From the NCBI RefSeq assembly GCF_023703795.1, contig NZ_CP098518.1:2914001-2978000 (forward strand): a DNA stretch of 64,000 nt. The letters are read 5' to 3'. Of the stretch, positions 15,637 to 24,692 are shown one piece after another; position 1 is the stretch's first letter; each line of letters starts with the position of its first letter. This DNA comes from Haloplanus sp. HW8-1 (GTDB lineage: Archaea > Halobacteriota > Halobacteria > Halobacteriales > Haloferacaceae). The notes under the pieces were generated by a model. The model made no database searches and had not been told where the DNA came from. It saw only the letters and a list, made by a program, of their open reading frames with translations. The translations under genes were made by a program, and so were the position numbers.

Positions 15637-17001
15637 ATGAGTGCCAGAACCGACCCGATTCGGGTGTTGCACGTCGACGACGACCCGAGGGTGCTAGATC
15701 TGGCATCGACGTTCTTCGAACGGGAGTCGGCCCGGACCGAGATTGTCACGGCCACGACCCCGAGCGAGGGAGTCGACCTCCTCGCCGGCGACGACGTCGA
15801 CTGTGTCGTCTCGGATTACGACATGCCCGACCGAAACGGCATCGAGTTCCTGGAGGCCGTCCGCGCGGACCGTCCCGAACTCCCCTTCATCCTCTTTACC
15901 GGCAAGGGAAGCGAGGAGATCGCCAGCGAGGCCATCTCCGCCGGCGTCACCGACTACGTACGCAAGGGTCCGGGGACGGATCAGTATACGATCCTGGCCA
16001 ACCGGATCGAGAACGCCGTCGAGGCCGCCCGCGCCCGAGAACGGGCGGCGCGACAGGAACACATCAACACGCTGATTCGCGAGGTGAACCGTCGGCTGGT
16101 GTCGGCGGAGACCGCCGAGGAGATCGAACGGGCGGTGTGTGAGTCGCTCGCGGACTCCGAGCACTACCGGTTCGCGTGGATCGGCGGCGCCGACGGCGAC
16201 GAGATCGTCGCCTCCGCCTCGGCGGGAGACGCCGCCGCCTATCTCGACGAGGTGACGATCCGCCGCGGCGAGAGCCCGGAGGGACGGGGGCCGGGCGGTC
16301 GAGCGCACCGAACGGGCGAGTTACAGGTCGTCCAGCGCATTCCAGACGATCCGTCGTTCGAGCCGTGGCGGGAGGTCGCCGACCGCTACGGGTTCGAATC
16401 CGTGGCGGTCGTGCCGGTCACGTACGGGGACGACCACCGCGGCGTCCTCGCCATCTACGCCGACCATCCCCACGCCTTCGAGGCGGTCGAGCGGGCGGTG
16501 CTCTCCGAACTCGGGGAGACGATCGAGAGCGCACTCGACGCGGCCGACACGCGGCGGCGCCTGGAAACCCACGAGGCGGCCGAACGGCGGCAGCGGGAAC
16601 ATTACTACCGGACGCTCGCGGAGGCGCTTCCCAACGGCGCCGTCGCGCTGTTCGACACCGACCTTCGCTACACCGTGGTCGGCGGGACGGTGTTCGAGAA
16701 ACTGGATATCTCGCAGGCGGAGATGGAAGGCGAGGCGCTGGCTGACGTCCACTCGGATCGGTTCCGTCGGCGGTATCTGGACCACTACCGGGCCGCGCTC
16801 GCCGGCGAGACGCGGCGTTTCGAGTTCGAGTACGACGGCCGCCGGTTCGAGGCCCACGTCGCGCCCGTCCGCGACGAGTGCGGGCGGGTCGTCGGTGGGT
16901 TGTCGATGACGCAGGAACGCCGCGAACGGGGATCGAGCCCCGGGTCCGGCGCCGATCGGGAGCCGAAATCGGGGACCGGGGCGAGGACGGGGACCGACTG
17001 A
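15637..17001 (+). CDS. Response regulator with receiver, GAF and PAS domains
   Basis: A 454-residue cytosolic signalling protein. The receiver domain covers residues 8-125, with acidic pocket DDD at 14-16, phospho-acceptor D60 in VVSDYD and switch segment FTGKGSEE. A GAF/bacterioopsin-activator-type sensor domain follows at about 150-300, and a PAS-like domain at about 315-425 (DTDLRYTVVGGTVFEKLD). There is no HisKA/HATPase pair and no DNA-binding domain, so the output must act through protein contacts or a partner kinase. An 85-bp block in the receiver (15873-15957) is identical to the kinase gene at 22549. The C-terminal 20 residues are low-complexity. Confidence 0.88.
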   Translation: MSARTDPIRVLHVDDDPRVLDLASTFFERESARTEIVTATTPSEGVDLLAGDDVDCVVSDYDMPDRNGIEFLEAVRADRPELPFILFTGKGSEEIASEAISAGVTDYVRKGPGTDQYTILANRIENAVEAARARERAARQEHINTLIREVNRRLVSAETAEEIERAVCESLADSEHYRFAWIGGADGDEIVASASAGDAAAYLDEVTIRRGESPEGRGPGGRAHRTGELQVVQRIPDDPSFEPWREVADRYGFESVAVVPVTYGDDHRGVLAIYADHPHAFEAVERAVLSELGETIESALDAADTRRRLETHEAAERRQREHYYRTLAEALPNGAVALFDTDLRYTVVGGTVFEKLDISQAEMEGEALADVHSDRFRRRYLDHYRAALAGETRRFEFEYDGRRFEAHVAPVRDECGRVVGGLSMTQERRERGSSPGSGADREPKSGTGARTGTD

Positions 17002-17475
17002 TCAGGCCGACGCGACCGCGTCGAGGACGGCCCCGTAGTCGGGTTCGTTCGTCGGGTCGTCGGCGACCCAGCGGTAGGTGACGACCCCGTCGGCGTCGAG
17101 GACGAACACGGCGCGGTTCGCGATGCCGTGGAGGCCGAGGTCCGGAATATCCATCTCCAGATCGTACGCCCGGATGGCGTCGCCCGCCATGTCGCTCACC
17201 AGGTCGAATTCGAGGCCGTGTTTCTCGCGGAACGCGCCCTGTGAGAACGGCGAATCCGCGCTCACGCCGAAGACGGTCGCGCCGGCGTCGTGGAAGTCGT
17301 CGAGATGCTCCTGAAGTCCGAGCATCTCGTTCCGACAGGGTGGGGTGAAGGCGCCGGGGAAAAAGGCGAGGACGACCGGGCCGTCGCCGAGGTGGTCGGC
17401 GAGGTCGAACGATTCGTGTTCGGCGGTGCCGAGGGTCGCCGTGAACGTGGGTGCGGTGTCGCCGGGTGCAGGCAT
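17002..17475 (-). CDS. 1-Cys peroxiredoxin (AhpC/TSA, AhpE/BCP-like)
   Basis: A 157-residue thiol peroxidase that reduces hydroperoxides. The peroxidatic cysteine is C47 in PGAFTPPCRNE, the canonical PxxxTxxC. No other cysteine is present, so the oxidised form must be recycled by an external thiol. The start is set at MPAPGDTAPTFTA, as in relatives; the frame extends 13 codons further upstream without a better start. It ends back to back with the signalling gene. The function is detoxification of peroxides in the cytosol. Confidence 0.9.
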   Translation of the reverse strand: MPAPGDTAPTFTATLGTAEHESFDLADHLGDGPVVLAFFPGAFTPPCRNEMLGLQEHLDDFHDAGATVFGVSADSPFSQGAFREKHGLEFDLVSDMAGDAIRAYDLEMDIPDLGLHGIANRAVFVLDADGVVTYRWVADDPTNEPDYGAVLDAVASA

Positions 17476-17532
17476 ACGCGATACGTGGATCGGCGGCGGC
17501 ATAAATCCAGTCACGAACGGGGACGGGCCCCG

Positions 17533-18045
17533 TTACGCGCGGCCGTTGAGCGGACAGATGAAGTACGCCGGCGGGCCGAAGCCGGGGCGACCGAGAGTCA
17601 CGTCGATGTACGACTTCTCGAGAACGGCGTCCGCGTCGGTCAGTGGGGCGTCCTCGTTGAACGCGTCCACGTCCGTCACCTCGGCGGAGAAATGCGTCCA
17701 CTTCCCCCCGTTCCAGTCCCCGTCGCCGGGGGCGGATTCGGAGACGAACGGCGACCGCTGGTCGTCGCTCGCGTCGGCGTTGTCGTCGATGCGCCGTTCC
17801 CCGTCGTTGAGGAAGTAGATCCTGTCTTCGGGATCCGGCCGCTCGTCGAGCGGTTTCACGACGTTCGTCCGCCAGAGCACGCCGTTCGCGTAGACCCGTC
17901 CGAACGTCTTGCCGTTGCCTCGCTCGTCGCCGTTCCCCGGGGTCGCCGCGGCGGGCGCGACGAGAGGGAGTGCCAGTCCCCCGACGCCGAGCGCGACGCC
18001 ACTCCGGAGCACCTGCCGTCTGGTCGGATCGGTGTGTCCTGTCAT
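17533..18045 (-). CDS. Tat-exported protein of unknown function
   Basis: A 170-residue protein with a twin-arginine signal (TRRQVLRSGVALGVGG near residues 8-23), a hydrophobic stretch and an AAATPG cleavage site near residue 40. The mature part is small, acidic and rich in Asp, Gly and Asn. It has a YANGVLWRTNVVKPL strand region, a NDGERRIDDNADASDD stretch that could bind calcium, and a C-terminal PPAYFICPLNGRA. The substrate and role are unknown and I recognise no family. The ATG at 18045 is chosen because the signal motif follows at the right distance. Confidence 0.75.
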   Translation of the reverse strand: MTGHTDPTRRQVLRSGVALGVGGLALPLVAPAAATPGNGDERGNGKTFGRVYANGVLWRTNVVKPLDERPDPEDRIYFLNDGERRIDDNADASDDQRSPFVSESAPGDGDWNGGKWTHFSAEVTDVDAFNEDAPLTDADAVLEKSYIDVTLGRPGFGPPAYFICPLNGRA

Positions 18046-18139
18046 TGGGAGTCGGAGGTCGTGAGCCTCCACGCGGAACCGGGCGGAGAACCCACGTGAA
18101 TATTTTTCAAACTCCGAAGGAACTCCGTCGAAGGTCGGT

Positions 18140-18160
18140 CTAGACTGTCACTAGACTGTC
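18140..18160. repeat. Tandem direct repeat CTAGACTGTC
   Basis: CTAGACTGTC occurs at 18140-18149 and again at 18151-18160, an 11-bp period equal to one helical turn. It lies in the 196-bp region between the Tat-protein gene and the antiporter gene, about 80-100 bp before the antiporter start. This could be a paired regulator-binding site. Confidence 0.45.
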
Positions 18161-18241
18161 TCTTCTGGCGCGGGCGATCACCGCTCAGCGGACGAGGACG
18201 ATGAACGAACAACTAACACGGTGGCCGGGCAAACGGATCGC

Positions 18242-19870
18242 ATGGCCGAGTTCGGCGTGCTCTCGCTCGTTCCGCCGTTGTTCGCGATCGGATTGGCCGT
18301 CGTCACGCGGAAGGCGGTGTTGGCGCTCTTCCTCGGCGTGTGGTCCGGTGGTGTGATCGTCACCGGTGGGATCGGGCTGGGGCGGGCGTTCGAATGGATC
18401 GCCGCCGCCGTCGGCGAGAGTACCTTCCACGCCCAGATCCTCATTTTCACGCTGTTGCTCGGGTCGGCGGTGGCGATGATCTGGCGCCTCGGTGGCTCCC
18501 ACGCCGTGCGGGACTGGGCCATCACCCGCCTCGACAGCCGACGCAAGGTCGGTGTGGTGACCTGGCTGCTCGGGCTGCTCCTCTTTTTCGACGACTACGC
18601 CAACACGGCGGTCGTGGGGAGCACGATGCGCGACGTCTCCGATCACCTGCGGATCTCCCGCGAGAAGCTCTCTTACCTCGTCGACTCGACGGCGGCGCCG
18701 GTGGCGACGCTCACCATCTCCTCGTGGGTCGCCTTCCAGCTCTCCATGATCGAGTCGGGGTACGAGGCGACCGACCTCGCCGCGAGCGAGGTTCCCAACT
18801 CGTTTGCCGTGTTTTTGCAGTCGATCCCCTACAACACCTACGCCATCCTCGCCATCGCCATGGTCGGGATCGTCGTATTGAGCGGGCGGGACTACGGCGA
18901 GATGCTCACGGCCGAACGCCGCGCCGCCGAGACGGGAAAGGTGACCCGCGACGACGCCCGGCCGATGCAGGACGTCTCGGCCGAACTCGGCGAGCCGAAC
19001 GTCGAGGAGCCGAAACTGCTCGCCTTCTTTCTCCCCATCGGCGTGCTGATCGCCGTCACGCTGGGGTCGGCGCTGTACACCGGCTACAGTCCCGGCGCCA
19101 GCCTCTATGATACGATCGTCGGCGCGGACTACGCGGTGGCGCTCATCTTCGGCTCCTTCGCGATGGTCGCCTCGACATACGTCATCGGCGTCGGCACCGG
19201 GCTCCTCTCGCTCGGCGAGAGCGTCGACACGACCATCGACGGCTTCGGCGTCATGCTCACTGCGGTGACCATCCTCGTGCTCTCGTGGTCCATCGGTAAC
19301 GTCGTCGAGACGCTCGGCACCGGGGAGTACGTCGGGAGCGTGGCGGGCCAGGTGCTCGACCCCGGACTCCTCCCGGTCGTCGTCCTGTTCACGGGCGCGT
19401 TCATCGCCTTCTCGACGGGGAGTTCCTGGGGGACGATGGGCATCGTGACGCCCATCGCCGTCCCCGTCGCCTGGGACCTGACCGGCGGGCACACCATGGT
19501 GGCCGCGGTGGTCGGGGCCGTCTTCTCCGGTGCCATCTTCGGCGACCACGCCTCGCCCATCTCCGATACGACCGTCCTCTCGGCGACCTTTACCGGCGCC
19601 GATCTGATCGACCACGTCCGCACGCAACTGTACTACGCCGTCACCGTCGTCGTCGTGGCAGCCGGACTCCTGCTCGTGTGGGGCTACACCCGCGTGAGTC
19701 CGTGGCTCCTGCTCACGATCGGCGTCCTCGTCCTCGTGGGGTTGGTGTACGGCTTGTCCACCCTCGACGCGCGACGGCGCGGGATCGGGTCGACGGGCGC
19801 GTCGAGTCCAGGGGCGGACGACGGTGGTGGGGCCGAGACGGGAGCGGGAACGTCGACCGACGAGGGCTAG
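18242..19870 (+). CDS. nhaC: NhaC-family Na+/H+ antiporter
   Basis: A 542-residue polytopic protein with about 11-12 transmembrane helices. It has NhaC-type features: FFDDYANTAVVGSTMRDVSD near residues 110-130 and the SSWGTMGIVTPIAVPVAWDL pore region (start FSTGSSWGTMG) near residue 400. It also has IFGDHASPISDTTVLSAT, which is shared with malate/lactate-type NhaC antiporters. It likely expels Na+ in exchange for H+; an organic anion exchange is possible. The last 30 residues are a disordered Gly/Ala/Thr tail. The start is set at MAEFGVL; a GTG seven codons earlier is an alternative. Its TAG stop overlaps, as CTAG, the stop of the convergent DUF35 gene. Confidence 0.88.
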   Translation: MAEFGVLSLVPPLFAIGLAVVTRKAVLALFLGVWSGGVIVTGGIGLGRAFEWIAAAVGESTFHAQILIFTLLLGSAVAMIWRLGGSHAVRDWAITRLDSRRKVGVVTWLLGLLLFFDDYANTAVVGSTMRDVSDHLRISREKLSYLVDSTAAPVATLTISSWVAFQLSMIESGYEATDLAASEVPNSFAVFLQSIPYNTYAILAIAMVGIVVLSGRDYGEMLTAERRAAETGKVTRDDARPMQDVSAELGEPNVEEPKLLAFFLPIGVLIAVTLGSALYTGYSPGASLYDTIVGADYAVALIFGSFAMVASTYVIGVGTGLLSLGESVDTTIDGFGVMLTAVTILVLSWSIGNVVETLGTGEYVGSVAGQVLDPGLLPVVVLFTGAFIAFSTGSSWGTMGIVTPIAVPVAWDLTGGHTMVAAVVGAVFSGAIFGDHASPISDTTVLSATFTGADLIDHVRTQLYYAVTVVVVAAGLLLVWGYTRVSPWLLLTIGVLVLVGLVYGLSTLDARRRGIGSTGASSPGADDGGGAETGAGTSTDEG

Positions 19871-20343
19871 TCGTCCGCCGCGATCGGGTCGAACTCGTGG
19901 ATCGGCCAGTCGCGCTCGTTGTCCAGGGCCATCGCCAGTTCGTCGTCGTCGGGCGGCCGGGTAGTGAGGCGCACGCGCATGCCGATGGCCGCGTCGGCGT
20001 GGGGGACTGTGAGCCGTCCGGTCAGCCGCGCGCCGGAGTCGAGTTCGACGATCGCGACGGTGTAGGGCGCCCGCGCTTCGAGCGCCGGCGGCGGCGTACG
20101 CACCTCCGTGTAGGTGATCACGTCGCCGGTCAGTGGCTGCGATTCGGCGCGGAGGGTCCGCCCCCCGCAGGCGTAACACGCCGGGCGCGGCGGGATCAGG
20201 TGGGCGCCACAGTCCCGACAGACGGCGGCCAGCAGGTCGCCGTCGGCGAGGGCGGCGAAGAACCCCGGGAGGGTGAAGGGACTGTCGGCGGTGACGTCGG
20301 CGGCGGTACGTGGGGCCGTCGGTGGGGACGTGTCGTCAGTCAT
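19867..20343 (-). CDS. Zn-ribbon OB-fold protein (DUF35), thiolase partner
   Basis: A 158-residue protein with an N-terminal rubredoxin-like zinc ribbon (CRDCG at about 42-46 and CYACG at about 56-60) and an OB-fold (VITYTEVRTPP... to GMRVRLTTRP) that is proposed to bind CoA or acyl carriers. DUF35 proteins form complexes with thiolases, HMG-CoA synthase or steroid-degrading lyases and channel intermediates. The gene start overlaps the end of the thiolase gene by 8 bp, supporting a stable complex. The C-terminus is acidic. Confidence 0.88.
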   Translation of the reverse strand: MTDDTSPPTAPRTAADVTADSPFTLPGFFAALADGDLLAAVCRDCGAHLIPPRPACYACGGRTLRAESQPLTGDVITYTEVRTPPPALEARAPYTVAIVELDSGARLTGRLTVPHADAAIGMRVRLTTRPPDDDELAMALDNERDWPIHEFDPIAADD

Positions 20344-21508
20344 GGATGAGGACGTGGGCGACGGTGACGGCGTCGGCGACGCCGCCCTCGTTGATCAGCA
20401 GGCCGGTCGTCGCGCCGTCGACCTGTCGGTCGGGGGTCGCGGTACCCGTAAGCTGTTCGTACACCTCGACCGCCTGGGCCAGTCCCGTGGCGCCGATTGG
20501 GTGACCCCGGGCCTTGAGCCCGCCGCTCGTGCTCAGGCGCGTCGCGGTCCATCCCTCGGCCCGCTCGTCGGGGGGGAGCGCGCTCTCGTAGCCCCGACCG
20601 CGTGGCGCCAGCCCCGCCGCCTCGGCGAGGAGCGCCTCGGAGACGGTGAAGGCGTCGTGGACCTCGGCGACGTCGACGTCGGCGGGGGAGACGCCGGCCG
20701 CCTCGTAGGCCCGGGTCGTCACCTCGCGGGCGCCCTCGACGACGGCGAGGTTCCGCTCCGCGACGGCGATGTTGTTCGTGCCGGCGCCGACGCCCGCGAC
20801 CCTGACGGCGTCGCCGGGCAGCGTCGCCGCCACGTCCTCGCTCGTGACGAGGACGGCGGCGGCGCCGTCGGTGATCGGCGCACAGTCGAACAGTTTCAGC
20901 GGCGGGGCGACGTACGCGGAGTCGAGGACCGTCTCGACATCCACCTCCCGCCGGAACTGCGCGCGCGGATTGGCGACGGCGTTGGCGTGGTTCTTGACCG
21001 CGATGCGGGCCAGATCACGCTCCGTCGCCTCGGTGTCGTGCAGGTACCGCTTGGCGAGGAGGGCGTACTGACTGGGCGCCGTGACGCCGGAGCGGCCTTC
21101 GAGCGCGCGGTCGAACGCCGCCGAGAGCGCGGTGGTGGCGCCGGCGGTCCCCCCGGCGGTCATCTTCTCGACGCCGCAGGCCAGAACGGCGTCGCGGCGC
21201 CCGCTCCGGACGTCCTCGACGGCGTGACGGAGGGCCATCGCGCCGGCGGCGGCACAGCCCTCGACGCGCTCGGCGGGGACGTGGCGCAGGCCGGCCCACT
21301 CAGCGAGCAACGTCCCGTACATGATCTGTCGCTCGTAGGACTCGGACTGGTTGCCGACGTACACCGCCTCGACCACGTCGGCGGGGTCGGGCAACCCCTC
21401 GAACGCCTCGACGACGGCGGCGCCGAAGAGGTCCCGACCCGTGAGGTCGGTGTGGCCGAACGGCGAGGTGCCGACGGCCGCGACGTGTGGTTCGCTCACA
21501 CACCACAT
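20336..21508 (-). CDS. Thiolase family protein (SCP-x/archaeal type)
   Basis: A 390-residue thiolase that cleaves or forms 3-ketoacyl-CoA. It has nucleophile C85 in RVEGCAAAGA, the AEVHDAFTVSE histidine near residue 300 and the GGLKARGHPIGATG signature near residue 345. The C-terminal CxG motif of classical thiolases is replaced by LINEGG, as is common in archaeal/SCP-x members. A TATA-like element lies about 20-30 nt upstream; GTG at 21499 (protein start SEPHVAAVG) is an alternative. The DUF35 partner follows. It could serve acyl-CoA degradation or an acetyl-CoA condensing step. No HMG-CoA synthase lies beside it. Confidence 0.88.
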   Translation of the reverse strand: MWCVSEPHVAAVGTSPFGHTDLTGRDLFGAAVVEAFEGLPDPADVVEAVYVGNQSESYERQIMYGTLLAEWAGLRHVPAERVEGCAAAGAMALRHAVEDVRSGRRDAVLACGVEKMTAGGTAGATTALSAAFDRALEGRSGVTAPSQYALLAKRYLHDTEATERDLARIAVKNHANAVANPRAQFRREVDVETVLDSAYVAPPLKLFDCAPITDGAAAVLVTSEDVAATLPGDAVRVAGVGAGTNNIAVAERNLAVVEGAREVTTRAYEAAGVSPADVDVAEVHDAFTVSEALLAEAAGLAPRGRGYESALPPDERAEGWTATRLSTSGGLKARGHPIGATGLAQAVEVYEQLTGTATPDRQVDGATTGLLINEGGVADAVTVAHVLIHD

Positions 21509-21530
21509 CTCTCGGGCCAGCGAGTTAATC

Positions 21531-22451
21531 TTACGTGCCACTCGCGGCGTCGAGGTGGTCGGTGAGGGCGTCGAGCGCCCCGTCGAGCGAGAGCCGATCG
21601 CGCTCGACCCGGCGGAGCGCCGCCAGGACGGCCGGATCGATCGGTGGCGAGCCGATTACCCGGGCTCCCCCGGTGGCCGCTGCCCGGTGGAGCCACCGGG
21701 TGACCGCACGGGCCGGTGCCGCGCGGACGTCGGTCAGGACGGCAGCCGTGCGCCACGCCCACGCTCGCCCCTCGGTCATGGAGAACAGCGAGAACGCCTC
21801 GTCGAACCGGCCGAACGTCGCGTCGACCGCCGACAGTCCCGGCGCGTAGAGGTCGACCAGCGCCGCTTGCTGGGCGTCGACCAGGCCGGCGAGGACGTCG
21901 TCGATCCGGTCGTGATCCGCGCGCTTGCGAGCGCGACGGGGGTCGATGCCCAGGTCACGGAGGGTCAACGCGAGATCGTAGTTGATGTGCGCGTTGATGC
22001 CGAGAAAGGCGTCCTGAGCGACGAGGGCGTCGCCGGCCACGGCGACGTCGAAGGCCACTCGCCACGGCGCCGGCACGGCCGCGTACGCGCCGCGCTCGAA
22101 GGTCAGAAACGCCCGCCGGTAGTAGTCCGCGAAGGTCACCGTATACCGGCGCATCCACTCGGGATCGGCGAAGCGGCCGTCGTCGATGGCCGCGCGGACG
22201 GCGTGGGTCATCCGGGTGTAGATCGTCGGGAAGACGGCCCGACGGTCGCCGGCGGCGCGCAGTCGGCGTTCGAGTGCGCGCAGGCGGTCGTGGGCGTCGT
22301 CGACGGTCTCGAAGGGGGTATCGAGCAGATCGACGAACACCGGATCGGTCTCGTGATCGTCGGGGGTCGGCGCGGTCACCCGGGCGGCGAGGAGGGCCGC
22401 CCGTACGCGCCGGGCGTCGAACAGTCGGACCATCGCGGCGTAGCCGGCCAT
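21531..22451 (-). CDS. DUF5995 family protein
   Basis: A 306-residue mostly helical soluble protein. The recognisable family stretch is FLGINAHINYDLALTL near residues 155-170. Other features are FPTIYTRMTHAVRAAI near residue 75 and FADYYRRAFLTFE near residue 108. Asn, His and Asp residues in the central motif might form an active site, but the family has no known role to me. A TATA-like CTATTTG is about 33 nt upstream of the ATG at 22451. The gene is separate from the thiolase pair (23-bp gap, same direction), so it may be an upstream operon member. Confidence 0.82.
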   Translation of the reverse strand: MAGYAAMVRLFDARRVRAALLAARVTAPTPDDHETDPVFVDLLDTPFETVDDAHDRLRALERRLRAAGDRRAVFPTIYTRMTHAVRAAIDDGRFADPEWMRRYTVTFADYYRRAFLTFERGAYAAVPAPWRVAFDVAVAGDALVAQDAFLGINAHINYDLALTLRDLGIDPRRARKRADHDRIDDVLAGLVDAQQAALVDLYAPGLSAVDATFGRFDEAFSLFSMTEGRAWAWRTAAVLTDVRAAPARAVTRWLHRAAATGGARVIGSPPIDPAVLAALRRVERDRLSLDGALDALTDHLDAASGT

Positions 22452-22548
22452 CGGGTGTCAGGGAGGTGGGGTACGAGCAAATAGATGGTGGCGTGGCCCG
22501 AGACCGGCGGAATCCCTTTGACGACCGGGAGCACACTGTCACGTCGAG

Positions 22549-24687
22549 ATGGACGCATCGATCCGGGTGTTGCACGTCGACGACGATCCCGAGTTCAGGA
22601 CGATGGCGGCGAAACTCCTGGAACGGGAGGACGAGCGAATCGTCGTCGAGACGGCAACGAGCGCTCGGGAGGGACTGACACAACTGGAGGAGGGCGACGT
22701 CGACTGTGTCGTCTCGGACTACGACATGCCCGGCCGGAACGGCATCGGGTTCCTGGAGGCCGTCCGCGAGGACTGTCCCGAACTCCCCTTCATCCTCTTT
22801 ACCGGCAAGGGAAGCGAGGAGATCGCCAGCGAGGCCATCTCCGCCGGCGTCACCGACTACCTTCAGAAGGATGGCCGGACCGGCCAGTACGCCGTCCTGG
22901 CCAACCGGATCGGGAACGCGGTCGACCAGTACCGCTCGCGGCGGAAACTCGAAGCCAGTCGCGAACGGCTCTCGCTTTTCTTCGAGCAGTCGCCGCTCGG
23001 CGTCATCGAGTGGGACGAGCGGTTCGAGGTCGTCCGGGCCAACGACGCGGCGGTGGAGATCCTCGGCTACGAGGCGGAGGAACTCCGCGGGAAGTCCTGG
23101 GAGTGGATCGTCCCCGAGGCCGACAGGGACCGGGTAGAAGAGGTCGTCGAGGGCCTGCTCTCGGATCGGGGTGGCTACCGCAGCGTCAACGAGAACGTCC
23201 GCGCGGACGGCGAGGTGATCGTCTGTGAGTGGCACAACCGGGTCGTGACCGACGACGACGGCGACGCCGTCGCCGTCTTCTCGCAGTTTCAGGACGTCAC
23301 CGAGCGCGAGAAACGCACGGAGCGTCTCCGTCGGACCTCCGCGCGCCTCGAAGCCCTCTTCGAGAACTCGCCGGACATGATCAACGTTCACGACACCGAC
23401 GGGAACATCATCGATCCGAACCCCCGGCTGTGCGAGGAGACGGGGTACGACGCGGCCGAACTCACGGACATGAAGGTGTGGGACCTCGACCGGCGGATCG
23501 ACCCCGAGACGGCACGGGAGGTGTGGGAGGGGATGGACGTGGGCGACAGGCGACGCTTCGAAGGCGTCTACCGGCGCCGCGACGGGTCCGAGTTTCCGGT
23601 AGCAATCCATCTCCGGCGCCTCGACCTGGAGGGTGACGAGCGGTTCGTCGTCATCAGTCGGGACGTCTCCGAGCGCAAGGCCCGCGAGGAGGACCTGAAG
23701 GCGACCAAAGAGCGGTTGGACACGGTCGTCTCGAACGTGCCGGTCGTCCTCTTCGCGGTCGACGCCGACGGCGTGTTCACGCTGTCGGAGGGGCGGGGAC
23801 TGGAGACGCTCGGCCTGGAACCGGGCGAAGTCGTCGGCGACTCCGCGTTCGAGCGGTACGCGGAACGGCCGGAGGTGATCGAGGCGCTCGAACGTGCCCT
23901 CGACGGCGAGGAGGTCAGCACGATCCAGCGGATCGACGACCGCTTCTTCGAGACGGCCTACCAGCCGGTCGTCGAACCGGACGGCGGCGTCTCGGGCGCC
24001 ATCGGCGTCGCCATGGACGTCACCGAGCGCCGTCGTCGCGAGCGGGAACTCCAACGGCAGAACGAGCGTCTGGAGGAGTTCGCCGGCGTGGTCAGCCACG
24101 ACCTGCAGAACCCGCTGAACGTGGCCGCTGGTCGGGTGGAACTGGCACGCGAGGAGTGTGACTGCGATCACCTCGCCGACGCGGCACGCGCCCTCGACCG
24201 GATGGACGAGTTGGTCACGGATCTGCTCCGGTTGGCACGCGAGGGGACCCGGGTGGACGACATCGAGTCGGTCGCCCTCCCGGGACTGATCGAGGAATGC
24301 TGGGGCACCGTCGAGGCGCCGGGCGCGACTCTCGACGTCGAGACGGCGCTGACGATCCGCGCCGATCCGAGACGCCTCCGACACCTCCTGAGCAACCTCC
24401 TCCGGAACGCGGTGGAGCACGGCGCGACGGCGGGCGGCGTGACGGTCACGGTCGGGACGCTCGACGACGGGACTGGCTTTTACGTCGCCGACGACGGCCC
24501 CGGTATCCCCGACGACGAACGCGAGCGGGTCTTCGAGAGCGGGTACTCGACCGAGACGGACGGCACCGGCTTCGGCCTCGCCATCGCCGAGGAGGCGGCC
24601 GAGGCCCACGGCTGGTCGATCGACGCGACCGAGAGCGCGGCCGGCGGGGCCCGCTTCGACGTCTCGGGCGTGGACGTCGCCGAGTGA
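22549..24687 (+). CDS. Hybrid sensor histidine kinase (receiver, three PAS, HisKA, HATPase)
   Basis: A 712-residue soluble kinase. The N-terminal receiver spans residues 5-123, with acidic pocket DDD at 11-13 and phospho-acceptor D57. Three PAS domains follow at about 140-255, 265-380 and 388-498. HisKA has phospho-histidine H517 in VVSHDLQNP. The HATPase spans about 600-710, with N-box NLLRNAVEHG, G1 DDGPGIPDDE and G2 GTGFGLAIAEE. There are no membrane helices, so it senses internal signals such as redox or oxygen through PAS. The N-terminal receiver shares an 85-bp identical DNA block with the protein at 15637. Several haloarchaeal kinases have this layout and their partners are unknown. 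Confidence 0.9.
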   Translation: MDASIRVLHVDDDPEFRTMAAKLLEREDERIVVETATSAREGLTQLEEGDVDCVVSDYDMPGRNGIGFLEAVREDCPELPFILFTGKGSEEIASEAISAGVTDYLQKDGRTGQYAVLANRIGNAVDQYRSRRKLEASRERLSLFFEQSPLGVIEWDERFEVVRANDAAVEILGYEAEELRGKSWEWIVPEADRDRVEEVVEGLLSDRGGYRSVNENVRADGEVIVCEWHNRVVTDDDGDAVAVFSQFQDVTEREKRTERLRRTSARLEALFENSPDMINVHDTDGNIIDPNPRLCEETGYDAAELTDMKVWDLDRRIDPETAREVWEGMDVGDRRRFEGVYRRRDGSEFPVAIHLRRLDLEGDERFVVISRDVSERKAREEDLKATKERLDTVVSNVPVVLFAVDADGVFTLSEGRGLETLGLEPGEVVGDSAFERYAERPEVIEALERALDGEEVSTIQRIDDRFFETAYQPVVEPDGGVSGAIGVAMDVTERRRRERELQRQNERLEEFAGVVSHDLQNPLNVAAGRVELAREECDCDHLADAARALDRMDELVTDLLRLAREGTRVDDIESVALPGLIEECWGTVEAPGATLDVETALTIRADPRRLRHLLSNLLRNAVEHGATAGGVTVTVGTLDDGTGFYVADDGPGIPDDERERVFESGYSTETDGTGFGLAIAEEAAEAHGWSIDATESAAGGARFDVSGVDVAE

Positions 24688-24692
24688 CCGGC

